Of a stretch of DNA of 64,000 bases, positions 42,801 through 54,800 are shown piece by piece. Numbering within the stretch: the stretch's first letter is position 1; each line of letters starts with the position of its first letter. The stretch is from Symbiodinium natans (taxonomy: Eukaryota; Sar; Dinophyceae; Suessiales; Symbiodiniaceae). The notes beneath the pieces are model-generated. The model had not been told where the DNA came from. It was given only the letters and a program-made list of their open reading frames with translations, and searched no databases. The DNA lies in the NCBI GenBank assembly GCA_905221605.1, contig CAJNDS010002088.1:530001-594000 (forward strand). Direction: 5' to 3'. Both the position numbers and the translations under genes were made by a program.

Positions 42801-45495
42801 ATGCGGGAGCTGGCCCCTCATGCACCCTGCCTCGTCGACTTTTCGACCGCGCGCGTCGAGGTGAAAAGACTACTTGGAGGTTCATGGGGCTTACGAACCA
42901 CTTAATAGCTGTACTTAGAACCCTACTTATAATACCCCTAAAGGGCCTTATAGGGGTTATCCCAATTATAAGTAGGGTTATAAGTTCACCCATGAACCTC
43001 CAAGTAGGTCTCCCACTGGTCCCTTTTTCTCTTTTTGGGGTCTTAGGTTCCTTATGAAACTGCCCAATACCAAAAAGGGAGCCCTTGTGATTCCTAGGTG
43101 ACTGGGGATCCTAGAAGAACAAGGAAAACATGCCGAGCCCTCAACAAGGAGCCCAAGAAAGATTGAGGTTAGGATGTTCCCCACAGTCCTTAATAGGGAT
43201 TCTAGTACCCCCCCCCCCATTAGAATCCCTAATAAGGACTGTTAGCACAGCGGGGAACATCCCAAGATTGAGTTTCTAACCCTAAACCAAAAACCCCATT
43301 CTGGGGACCAAATGAACCCGAAAATGGCGGTCATTTACCCTATACGATTATCGTTCTTATTAAGGTATATGAACCATAAACCCTTTTAGGGTTCATTTGG
43401 TCCCCAAGGTAAAGCTTTAAAAAACCCTGAAGCCTGAACCCAAAGCTGAGAGAACAGCATCAAAGCCAATGCTTGCGAGCACTGCGTGAGCTTTGCCCTA
43501 AACCTTTGGTTTAGGGGGTGCTTGGTTGAAGGTTTAGGGCTGTAATGTCTAGGGCTTTCAGGGTTTTAGGGATTTAGGGTCGTAGGGGTCTAGGGCTTCA
43601 GGGCTCTTTTTGTTTTTGAGGGGGGGGGGGGGGGGGGGGGTTCGGGTTTTCAGGGTTTTCAGGGTTTTCAGGGTTTTCAGGGTTTTCAGGGTTTTCAGGG
43701 TTTTCAGGGATTTCAGGGATTTGAGGGTTTAGGGTTTAGGGTTTCGGGTTTAGGGTTTAGGGTTTAGGGCTTAGGGTTTAGGGTTTAGGGTTTAGGGCTT
43801 AGGTCCTGGCTGCTTAGGCACTGCCTCGTCATAGATGGAGAGCTGCTGCGCAGCCTTCCGCTGAATGTGGGGGGCCCCACGAGCCAGGGGTTGAGGGTTT
43901 AGGGTTTAGGGTTTAAAACGACTCTTTCAGAAGAAACAATGCTGGATGCTGCCGCCGCCCCCCCCCCCCCCCCCCCAATTTCAAAAGGGATCGAAATGAT
44001 TTTCAAAGCGATGAGTTTATATGAGTTTGAAAGGGATCCAAGTGATCCTGAACCAGGCACCCTGAACCCATTCCTTCGTTGAGGGGCACTTCGGAGAGGT
44101 TTAGGGTTTACAGGGTTTAGGGTTTAACCGTTTAGGGTTTAGGGTTGCCGTGGTGTTGGTGCGCACCAATGTGTACACACCAGTCGCTGAGGGCGCTATC
44201 ATCGTCCTGAAGCCTACAGCCAATATCTGGTGTCTTCCCAGAACATAATCAAACGGGCATGTCCCAAAATAGGGGGCCCCCTGATATACTCACTACAATA
44301 CTTAACGATCCCCCCACAAAAATAGAAATGAAAAAGAAAAAAACAGAAACGGGATTCTCGACTATGAGTCCTAAACCCTAGAGCCTAGTATTTGGAAGCA
44401 CCCGTGGCCGTTCACCTGCCTCTGAATCTGAGGTTGAAGGCCAGGATACGGACTTCGGCGTGCTTGTGCCCCAGCAAACGCTGGGCGGCCGTTCTTCCGA
44501 GGATTTAGGGAGAGCTAATCCCAAAGCCTAAAACCCTAGTGCCCCATGATTCGGGTTTGGGTTTAGGGTTTAGGGTTCAGGGTTTAGGGTCTAGGGTCTA
44601 GGGTCTGGGGTCTGGGGTCTAGGTCTAGGGTCTAGGGTCCAGGGTTTAGGGTTTCAGCTCTTGCCCTTGGACGGCCACATCCAGCTGTCCGTGCTCTCTC
44701 AACCACACACAAGCGACCTACAGCTGTAGAGCCCTGCAACACAGGGAGTCAGGGAGTTCCCCCCCCCCCCCGTTGCTCTATCAACTGACTTTGGCAAAGA
44801 AAAACGTGCAGGCTGAGTGGTCTACTGACCTTTCGATACCCGGGCCTGCTATAACTCTACTCTGCCTATAGCTATTCGGTTTACCAAGGCCCTAGAACTG
44901 AAGAAAAGCCGTGTAAGCAAAAGAGCCTAAGCGCCAAACCCATTTTTCCTAAAGCCCTTAGCCCCGAAAACAGCTTCTATGAGGACCCAAGCCCAAGCGG
45001 AAGGGATTGAATTGGAACCCTAAACCTCCAACCCTAAACCCGAAATTCAACCTAAACCCTAAGCCTGAAATTCAACCCAAACACTATGTGTTAACACCCT
45101 AAACTGTTGCCCTAGTCCCCCCCCCCCCCCCAAACAATACTAAACATATTTTCAACACCCTACTTGGAGGTTCGTGGTACTTACTAACCAGTCATAGCTG
45201 CACTTATAACTGCATGTTAAACCCTAAACCCCAAACCCTATACCCCAAACCCTAAACCCTAAACCCTAACCCTAAAACCTAAACCCAAACCCTAAACCCT
45301 AAACCCAAACCCTAAACCCTAAACCCTAAACCCTAAACCCTAACCCTAAACCCTAAACCCTAAACCCTAAACCCTAAACCCTAAACCCTAAACCCTAAAC
45401 CCCCCCCCCCCCCCAAGCAAACTCGCAAAAGGCCGGGCACGCAGAAGTCCCTCCAGGAGTACCACAGGCCGGGGTGTTTCCGGTCGTTTCAACAG
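42801..45495 (+). CDS. Candidate N-terminal exons of the protein kinase gene
   Basis: Plus-strand exons, all flanked by repeats. 42801-42860 after TTTCTCAG reads MRELAPHAPCLVDFSTARVE, phase 0, before GTGAAA. About 43814-43870 reads CLVIDGELLRSLPLNVGG, loosely like a CNB strand pair. About 44143-44238 reads VRTNVYTPVAEGAIIVLKPT. 44389 to about 44502 reads FGSTRGRSPASESEVEGQ, DTDFGVLVPQQTLGGRSSE. 44658-44729 reads LLPLDGHIQLSVLSQPHTSD and reaches a TAG unless a donor precedes it. 45445-45495 reads SPSRSTTGRGVSGRFN and joins in phase to 45881. Regulatory CNB domains here would make the product PKG-like, but this is inference. Order and completeness are unproven, and two genes could be mixed. Confidence 0.4.
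42870..43007. repeat. Foldback (MITE-like) element, family A, intact
   Basis: Perfect 19-base terminal inverted repeats: CTACTTGGAGGTTCATGGG at the left and CCCATGAACCTCCAAGTAG at the right. It begins nine bases after the donor of the exon ending at 42860. Confidence 0.9.
43014..43108. repeat. Foldback (MITE-like) element, family C
   Basis: CACTGGTCCCTTTTTCTCTTTTTGG faces CCAAAAAGGGAGCCC and TTCCTAGGTGACTGGGG. Relatives at 9815, 11419, 37181 and 55098 share the CCTAGGT(T/G)ACT end. Confidence 0.7.
43172..43263. repeat. Foldback (MITE-like) element, family B
   Basis: GGATGTTCCCCACAGTCCTT at the left pairs with AAGGACTGTTAGCACAGCGGGGAACATCC at the right, with a C run in the middle. Confidence 0.85.
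43302..43406. repeat. Foldback (MITE-like) element, family D
   Basis: Perfect 18-base terminal inverted repeats, TGGGGACCAAATGAACCC and GGGTTCATTTGGTCCCCA. Only copy seen. Confidence 0.9.
43618..43800 (+). repeat. G run, GGGTTTTCA nonamer array and TTTAGGG units
   Basis: About 20 G, then GGGTTTTCA repeated about eight times, then ordinary TTTAGGG. Each variant is locally homogeneous. Confidence 0.85.
45218..45415 (+). repeat. CCCTAAA array before a kinase exon
   Basis: About 25 units with occasional CCCAAA and CCCTAA slips, closing with a C run before the exon at 45445. Confidence 0.9.
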
Positions 45496-45880
45496 GCTTT
45501 AGGGTTTAGGGTTTAGGGTTTGGCGTTTTGGGGTTTTGGGGTTTGGCGTTCAGAGTTTGGCTTTTTGGGTTTAGAGTTCAGAGTTCAGGGTTGCAGGTTT
45601 TCGTGCTTTCGGGGTCTAGGGTACCCAACGGCCTGAATCCATAACCCTAAGTTTAGCGTCTAGGCCCCCCCCGACCTCCGCTTTCGGGATTGGGTTTAGG
45701 GGTTTGGGGTTTTGGGCTTTAGGGCTTTAGGGCATTAGGGCTTTAGGGGTTTTGGGGTTTAGGGGTTTAGGGGTTTAGGGTTTAGACCCCTGTTCCCTAA
45801 ACCCTGTAAACCCTAAACCCTAAGCCTTAAACTCTAGGCCTTAAACCCCTAAACCCCTCAACCCTAAACCCCCCGGCCAG

Positions 45881-48800
45881 CCTCTACGCCAACACGAAGT
45901 CCTTCCGGGAAGAGATTCCCTTCGAAGAGCTCGAGCCGGGGCCTCATGTTGCCTGTGGGATGTGGGTTTAGGCTTTAGGGTTTATAGGGTTCATGGGTAT
46001 ACCGACGCCTAATGCCCTCGAAGGAAGGAAGGAAGGTTTATAGGAGGGATCGCGAAGCCCACAACCGAATTCTGAGCAAAGAGGCTTTTGGCAGTGGAGT
46101 TTAAGGCAGGTTAATTCCGGCAGCCCCACCAACAGCGGAACATCTATCACAGCATCAGCATTTAGGAAGACAGTGGGGCTTGCAACGGCCAGACGTGTCC
46201 ATTCTCCAGAAGGGACCCAAAGCCCTAACCCCCAATACCCTAAGCCCTAAACCCCTAAACCCCAAACCCTAAACCCCCCTAAGCCCTAAACCATCCAACA
46301 CCCCAAACACCAAGACACGCTACACCCTGAAGCCCGAAAACCCTACCATTATAAGCCCCTAAACTTGGCCCTGAACCCTATTAACCTTACCCCCTAGACC
46401 CCACAGCAATAAGAAGAAAACCGAATCCCCCGAACCCAAAAAAGCCCTGAACCCTGTAAACCCTACAGCCCTAAACCCCGAAACCCGAAAAACCCTAACC
46501 CCTAAGCCCTAAACCCCTACCCGAGAACTCTGAACCCCTAAACCCGGTAGACCTAAACCCCTAAACCCCTAAACCCCTAAACCCCTAAACCCCTAAACCC
46601 CTAAACCCCTAAACCCCTAAACCCCTAAACCCCTAAACCCCCTAAACCCCTAAACCCCTAAACCCCTAAGCCCCTAAACCCCTAAACCCCGAACCCGAGA
46701 ACCCTAAACCCCTAAACCCCTAAACCCCTAAACCCCTAAACCCCTAAACCCCTAAACCCCTAAACCCCGAACCCGAGAAACCCTATCCCTATAAACCCTA
46801 AACCCTACAGCCTCCCACTGAGGCGCATCGGCGTCCTCGGCGAGGGCGGCTTCGGAGCCGTCTTCCTCTGTCAGCGTCGGAACGTCAAAGGCCGACTTTA
46901 GGGGGGAAAAATCCGGGGGTTGGGGTTTAGGGTTCAGGGTTTAGGGTTTTTGGGGTTTTGGGGTTTTGGGTTTAGTTCCGCAACTTGGGGCTGGGGGAGG
47001 ATTCGGGATTTGGGAGCTTCGGACCCAAGCAACGTTTCGCAGTTTCGTGGGCAGTTGAGGCGCTTTGGGGTTTAGGGTTTAGGGTTTAGGGTTTACGGTC
47101 TGGAGTTGTTTTCTTCGGCGACTTGGGAACTTAGGGCACACACAAAAGGCCTGTCAAGATCGCTGCAGGGCTTGAGGGCTTAGGGGTTTAGGGGGTTCAT
47201 GGGTACTCTGGCTCGAAAACCTAAGCCCTGAACCCCTAAACCCTAAACCCTGACCCCTCAATTCTACATATCCTGGCTCATAGGGCTCCATCAAGGTTAG
47301 GGCTCTAAAAGTGGGTCGAGAAATCCTCAACCCTAAACCCTGTGAACCCGAAACGCTGAAACCCCAATCTGAAGGGCCTGTTCTCTCTATAACGAGCCGT
47401 TTGATGTTTAGGGTTTAGGGTTTAGGGTTTAGGGTTTAGGGTTTAGGGTTTAGGGTTTAGGGTTTCAGGTGTAGACATACGTTTCCATTCCCGCAGATAC
47501 CCTTAAGGCCCACATACCGTGCGGTTCATTTTTTGGGGTTTATCCTAAACAATAAGCCCTAGGGCTTTGGGTTCAGGGCCACTCTACGTGGGTGGTTCTC
47601 TAAATTTGGCCTTGCTTAATAAGGCACCCTTAGAATAGGGACCCCAAGAGAGACCCTAAACCCCAACACCCTCAACCCCTAAACCCTACACTCCTAAACC
47701 CTGAACCCCTAAACCGCAAAACCCCTCAGCCCCAAAACCTTAAAACCCCTCGACCCCCAAAACCCATGTGTTCCAACCCAACGAACGACTGCTTCCTGCG
47801 CAGACAAAGAGTATGCGCTGAAGCGGCTGTCCAAGGGCTACATCGTCCAGGCAGGGGGCTCTAGCCCATAGAAGTTCCGGATTTAGGGTCTGGGGTTTAG
47901 GGTTTGGGGTTTGGGGTGGTTCGAGTTTTAGGGGTTTATTTAGGGTTTAGGGTTTAATTTGGGTTTTGGGGGGGTTTCTGGCGTGTAGAAAGTTCTTTCC
48001 ATCTACAGGCAGTTTCTTGAAGTGTAAACTTCGACGTGTGTGCAGGCTTTTGTCACACCTTGTGTACTTGCTTGCGCTCGTTGCGCACAGCTTGCATTGT
48101 ATTTCCTTGCCGAGCATGCTGCCCAGGTCAATCAGGAGGACCCCAAGCCCTTGACTGGACAGTCCACCCGAATCCTTGCAAAAGGGCTTTGAAACAAGAG
48201 CTTTCCCTGGAGTCTCCATGGGAGTTGTGTGCTTCCGTGTATATAAAACCCAAGGCAACATTACTAAATTGGCCTTTGGTATATTTTATATTTTCCTAGT
48301 TTGGGTTTATACGGGACCCGACATAGAATCATTTTTGACGGATTTAGGGTTTAGGGCTTACAGTTGGGCTATATACACACCCTGAGAACAAAAACACTAA
48401 TGTCTGCAATCTGGGTTAACCCTAAACCCTGAATCCTGAACCCTGAACCCTAAACCCTATACCCTAAACCCTAAACCCTAAGCCCCAGACCTCAACCTTC
48501 AAGCCCTGATCCTTCCACACTACACCCCACTACCCAGGCCAACGCGGAGAAGCAAGTGTGCGCCGAGCGAGACATCCTCTCCATGCCAGTGCCTCACAAG
48601 GTGTTCAGGGGTTTAGGGGTTTAAGGTTTAGGGTTCAGGGTCTTAGGGTCCCTAAACCCTAAACCCTAAACCCTAAACCCTAAACCCTAAACCCTAAACC
48701 CTATGCTCTCATTTTGGGGCGGGGGTTCTTACCACCTTGCTTGTAAGTACCCCTGAACCTCGGAGATGATACTCTGCCCACGCTGCTTCCGAAGCGTTTC

Positions 48801-51800
48801 ACAGCTCAGGGTTGGGGTTTGGGGTTTGGGGGTTTAGGGTTTAGGGGCCTGGAGTTTAGGGGTTTTGGGGTTTAGGGTTTAGGGTTTGGGGTTTTGGGGT
48901 TTTGGGGTTTTGGGGTTTTGGGGTTTTGGGGTTTTAGGGTTTTAGGGTTTAGGGGTTTAGGGGTTTAGGGGTTTAGGGTTTAATACACACGGTCATGCAT
49001 ATTGGGCATTGTAGACGCCGCGAAGGTGCTTAGTAGACATCCTGCCGACGCCCTACTATAAATCTTGAGCCCTAAGCCCTAAGCCCTGAACCCTAAACCC
49101 TAAACCCTAAACTTAACCCTAAACCCTAAACCCTAAACCCTAAACCCTAAACCCTAAACCCTAAACCCTAAACCCTAAACCCTAAACCCTAAACCCTAAA
49201 CCCTAAACCCTAAACCCTAAACCCTAAACTTAACCCTAAATATGCCAAGGATGGACAGCGACTTCATAATTCGCCGGATGCCAAGCATTTGGCTTTTGAG
49301 CGGGGGGCGGGGGAAGGTAGGCGGTGGCTGTAGGTTTAGGGGGTTGTGCCGGATATACCAGGGACTATTTACCTACAGATTAGTAGCAACTACCCCTTCA
49401 TCAGTAGGTATATCCCAAAACGCTGTACCAGCCAGTCCCAGGTTTTAGTTTAGGGTGTATGTTGTTTTTTAAGTTTACGGCTTCGCAAGGCGTTTAGATT
49501 TCCGGGTTCATTCTTCCAGGTTGAGGGTCTACTTCCGAACCTACGCCCGTTTGGGGTTTAGGGTTTGCGGTGTAGGGTTTTGGGGGTTAGGGCACATCGG
49601 TTGCCCAGCGTCTTGGTACTTCCATGTCACCCAGCACCCCTGACGAGGTAAGTGCCTCATGCATGAAATATTACTATCAAACTGTGCAGCAACCCGTCTT
49701 TAATTTTAGGGGTACTGGCTCCTAAACCCCAATCCCTAAACCTAGCTCTGAACCCTGGCAGACTATGAAGAGGGCCCGCAAAAAAGACAGGTGAACCCTT
49801 ATAAACCTCAAACCCAAAACCCTATACCCCATGAACCCCATGAACCCTGAAGCCTAAACGCCAGGGTTTAGGCTAACCAGTCCGGGCCTCGGCACGGGTG
49901 ACCATTCCAGGAGCCTTCATAAGGGGCCGCCGCCTTGCCCTCTCAGATTTAGGGTTCAGGGTTGGGTTTAGGGTTTGCAGGTGTAGTAGGGTCCCTAAGC
50001 CCTGAACCCTAAACCCTGAAACCCTGAACCCAAAACCCGAAACCCCAAACCCAACCCCCCCGGACGTCCCCGTGGATCCAGGGTTCTGGATGCACATAGC
50101 CGTCCAAGATGGAGATTTCGCAGCGGCTAAAAGTTTAGGGTTTAGGGCTTCTGTATAGAGTTTACTGCAAGTTTTTGGTTTAGGGTTTTTGGGTTTTTGG
50201 TTTGTGGGTGTAGGCTTTTACGAGTTTAGGGTTTGGGGCTCTGAGTTTTATGATTTGAGGGGTTTTGCCCCGTGACTTCTTGCTCGAGGCTTCTACGGCT
50301 CGTTCCAGGATGAGGAGTATGCTCCTGGAATGCATATGTGGGGCTTCGGATTTAGGAGTTTAGGCTTTGGGGATAGTAGGTAAGGCTGGCACTAGTCGCA
50401 TACTACCGTAACACCAATGGGTTCCCTACTCCCCCCCCCCCCCCCCCCCCCCCCCCCACACTAAACCCTAAACCCTAAACCCTAAACCCCTAAACCCCTA
50501 AACCCCTAAACCCCCAAAATCCCTAAATCCCGAAACCCTAAACCCCTAAACCCTAACTGCCTAACATGCATCCCCGGAGTTATCCTTATCATGAGTTCAA
50601 AGTACGAAGAGAAGCCTGGAAGTTGAATTGCAAGGCAGCATGTGATCGTAGTTGACATGCACCTTGGGATGTTCCCTCGTATACTGCCAGTCCTTAATAC
50701 GGAATATAGTACCCCCTGCTGTTTTTCCTATTAAGGAGCCTTAGTATAAGGTTCCCTCTTATACGAACAGTCCTTAATACGGAATAGAATACCCCCTGCT
50801 ATTTTCCCTGTTAAGGGCTGTTAGTATAAGGGAACATCCCCCAACATAAATCTCTTACACCGTCCTTCTGTGACATTCATATAGGGAGTTGTTGAAAAAC
50901 TCACAAGTAATAATAAACATCACAAGAATAATAATAACAGTAGTAATAATAATAGCAATAAAAAATATTAATAGTAATCAAAGTAAAAGGAATAACAAGA
51001 AGAATACCAGACACATGACTGGGGCTGGCCTGGAAAGGATGTGAGATCTCTGCGCGCCCTAAACCGTACCAAGGTCCAAATCCATCCCAGATGGAAAAAT
51101 CGACACCTTAAACCCTAAACCCCAAAACCCTAAGCCCCAAGCCCTAAACCCTAAACCCCGAACCCCAAACCCTAAACCCTAAACCCCAAACCCCAAACCC
51201 TAATCCAGCTAAGGTGTACATGCTCCTGGAGCTTGCACCTGGCGGACACTTGTACGCTCTTCTTTGCGACAAGCCTCAGGCGCCCCTGGACTCCTGAGGG
51301 CTTATTCTTGGTGTGTTTTGGTTGTTTTCTAGCCCTGAACCCTAAACCCTAAACCCTAAACCCTAAACCCTAAACCCTAAACCCTAAACCCTAAACCCTA
51401 AACCCTAAACCCTACACCCTGAACCCTGAACCCTGAACCCTAACCCCTAAACCCTAAACCCAAACATAGTTGTCGAGGGTTCGTAGGGTCTTGTAATGAA
51501 TTAGGGAGTATAGCCTCTGGATTGTAGAAGGACTAAAGCTAAAACCCCAAAAAAACATCTACAACCCTAAACCCTGAGTCCTACATCCCTAAACCCCTGA
51601 ACCCTTCAGCCCTCAAACCCTGTAAGCCCTGTAAACCCCTGAACTCTTCAACTCTAAAACCCTAAACCCCTGAAACTCCCAAGGCCCTAAAACACTGAAA
51701 CCCCCTGAACCCCATAACCCTAACACTAAAACCCTTGAACTCCTAAACCTAACACCCTAAAACCCTCAAACCCTTAAACTCCAAAACCCCAAAATCCGAA

Positions 51801-54800
51801 ACCCCTGAAACCCTACGAAATTCTCACTGATCTTTCTAAATTCCCCTGAATATACTCCTAATATGGCCCTTGTACTCCCTTAGGGATCCTTAAGAAGGGA
51901 CCCCAAAACCGAAGGGTACAACCTTAAAGGTCTAAGGGTTTAGGGTTTAGGGTTTAGGGTTTAGTGTTTAGAATTGACACTTTGTAGCTGTTGGATGCCA
52001 GGTGCTGCTGTCAGATCGACCGCGAGGCGGGACATATACCCAAAAGCATGCCCTGCAGCAAACCCGAAAAAGTTGGAAACCTTTCTAAGGACAAGTAGTG
52101 CTGGGATTCCCTATACTTTACTCTTAGGGATTGAGGCTATTGAGTTTCCAACTTTTTGGCTTCTTCTATAAGCCCTAAAGCCGAAGCCAAAAATTCTAAA
52201 ACCTAGCGGATTAAGGGAGAGAAGAAATATGCATTCCATTCCCACTATTAGGGTTTGGGTTATATGGTTTAGGGTTGAGGGTGCCTGGCTACCATGAATG
52301 TAGGGTCCATCCAAGTTGCAAAGGTAAGCGGCTTCGCCCGGAATTGCTACTCCCTAAACCGCCTAAACCCTGAACCCCAAACCCCAAGCAGAAACCCTAA
52401 ACACTAAACCCTAAACCCTAAACCCTCAGGTTACGCCGCAATGTTCTACTGCGCCTGCGCAATATTGGTCGGCGGCCCAGTGTCCCAGAGTTCCCGTTCA
52501 GGGTTTAGGGTTTAGGGTTTAGGGTTTAATTTAGGGTTTAGGGTTTAGGGGGTTTAGGGTTTCGGGTCTACAACAACTAGTTGTTAAGAACCCCCCAAAA
52601 GATATTCTCGCTTATACGGACAATATAGGGATTCTTGTCTTGCACTTTGGGGGGGGGGGTTCTTAGCAACTAGTAGAAAGGGGTTCAGAGTCCGGAGATT
52701 CTTTTTTGTAATGCAGGTCAACATATGGTTTATGGTTTTCTTTTTTGTGTTTTTGTTTGTGTTTTTTGTTGTTGTGTAATATTGTTTCTAGGAGTTGGGC
52801 TCTTTGGGTGTTACTACCCTAGTTCACAACAAGGAGCCCAGTCCCTACAGTATGCAGCAAAAGGTACTTGGAGTTGCCTGAATTACAGAGGTGTTCTGCT
52901 GTACCCCTAAACCCTAAACCCTAGAACCCTAGAACCCTAGAACCCTACTAGACCCCAAACCCTAAACCCTAAACCCTAAACCTGAAAGCCACCCCGCTGC
53001 CCCGAGGCCCTGGAGTATCTCCACGAGCGGCGCATTGCGTACAGGGACCTGAAGCTGGAGAATGCCCGGCTCCCAGTGCGAAGCTCGAAAATCCAGGGTT
53101 TAGGGTTTAGGGTTTAGGGTTTAGGGTTTTGGGTTTTGGGAAACTCTGACCCATATCCCCGAAGCCAAGATCCCTAAACCCCAATCCCCAATCCGAAGCC
53201 CTAAGCCCAGAATACTAAATCGATCTGGAGTAATTGCACATTATCGTTGCCACTAAAAATCTACTTGGCCCCTAAACCCTAAACCCTAAACCCTAAACCC
53301 TAAACCCTAAACCCTAAACCCTAAACCCTAAATCCTAAACCCTAAACCCTAAACCCTAAACCCTAAACCCGAACCGCAAAGGGGGAAGTTTGGACCCTCC
53401 CTGGCAGGTCTTGCTCGACAAGCGCGGCTACGCCAAGCTTTGCGACCTGGGTTTCGCACGCTTCGTCCTAGGCCTGGCGGAAGGGAGGGATTTAAGTAGG
53501 GTTTAGGGTTTATGGTTTACGTAGGGTTTAGGGTTTAGGGTTTAGGGGTTTAGGGTTTAGGGTTTAGGGTTTAGAGTTTAGGGTTTAGGGTTTAGGGTTT
53601 AGGGTTTAGGAGTTTCAGGGCCTTGCGGAAGGTAGGGAGCTCTGCAGCCCCTGGTCTTTTGGGTATAGGGGCTTTTAGGGTTTTAGGGTTTAGGGTGGTA
53701 AGGGTTAGGGTTTAGGGTTTAGGGTTTAGGGTTTAGGCTTAGGGTTTTAGGGTTTAGGGTTTAGGCTTAGGGTTTCGGACTTTCAGGGTTGATTGGTCAG
53801 GAGGGCTTCAGGATTAAGAGTTCCAGGTAAGGGTTTAGGCTTAGGGTTTCGGACTGTCAGGGTTGATTGGCCAGGAGGGCTTCAGGATTAAGAGTTCCAG
53901 GTATAGCGCCAAGGGTTTCAGGGCTTACGGGCTTGGGTAACGTGATTCGCCTACAAACTTATGAGGGGGACCGCACATGGCCCAGGGCAAGGTCGCGGTT
54001 AAGGGCTGGGATGTTCCACTCCCTAAACGCTAGCCCTAAAACCCTAAACCCCGAAGCTCCAGAGACCCTAAAACCCTAAACCCCGAAATCCCTAAACCCT
54101 GACAACAGGGAGCAGAAGCGGAAGCACGAAAATGAGCAAGCCTTCCAGGTGACCACCTTTTGTTTAGGGTTGTTTGTGAAGCGTAGACGGCAGAAAGGTT
54201 TAGGTTTTAGGGCTTTCAGGTTTAAGGTTTAGGCAGCACGCCGCCAGCACGTTCAGGAATCACCAAGAGAGTCGCGAGAGGGAAAGCATCAACGGAAGCA
54301 CAATGACAAGCACGAGATCAATCAGAGCCGGAAGCACGAACAGAAGCAGGAGACGCAACGCAAACGAAAAGACACAAGACAGCGCGAGAACGGGCACAAG
54401 TGGAGGCAAACAATTGGAAACACAACAAGAACAGGAGAACAAGGCACGATCGGAAGCACACATAAGCTGTGCGAGGAGAAAACAACAAAAACGACGGGCT
54501 GCCAAGAGAACGCTCAAATATACGGAGTTTAACCGAAATCGGACAAGCATTTCCGGTGTCATTTTTTTGTTGGTGAACTCTGTGTAGTGCAAGCCACCTG
54601 GATTGCAACACCTGCCAATGTTAAAAAGGCGGTGCGGGGTTCTGCGCTGTAAGTGCCAAAGGTCTTGCTTGAAAGGTGGTGCAAGATTTCGTCCATCCAC
54701 CTACCAGAAGGCCGAAAGTACCACTGCATGCGGTGCTACCCGAAAACTTGATCATGCTCTAACTCATGGCCTGGCGCGGGTAGCTGTTTTGTACTTACTA

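Noticed and set aside
48763-48802. Kinase exon MILCPRCFRSVS between 48600 and 51209
   Set aside because: The exon at 49250-49280 (RLHNSPD) fits the kinase alignment length and both phases; including this island breaks them.
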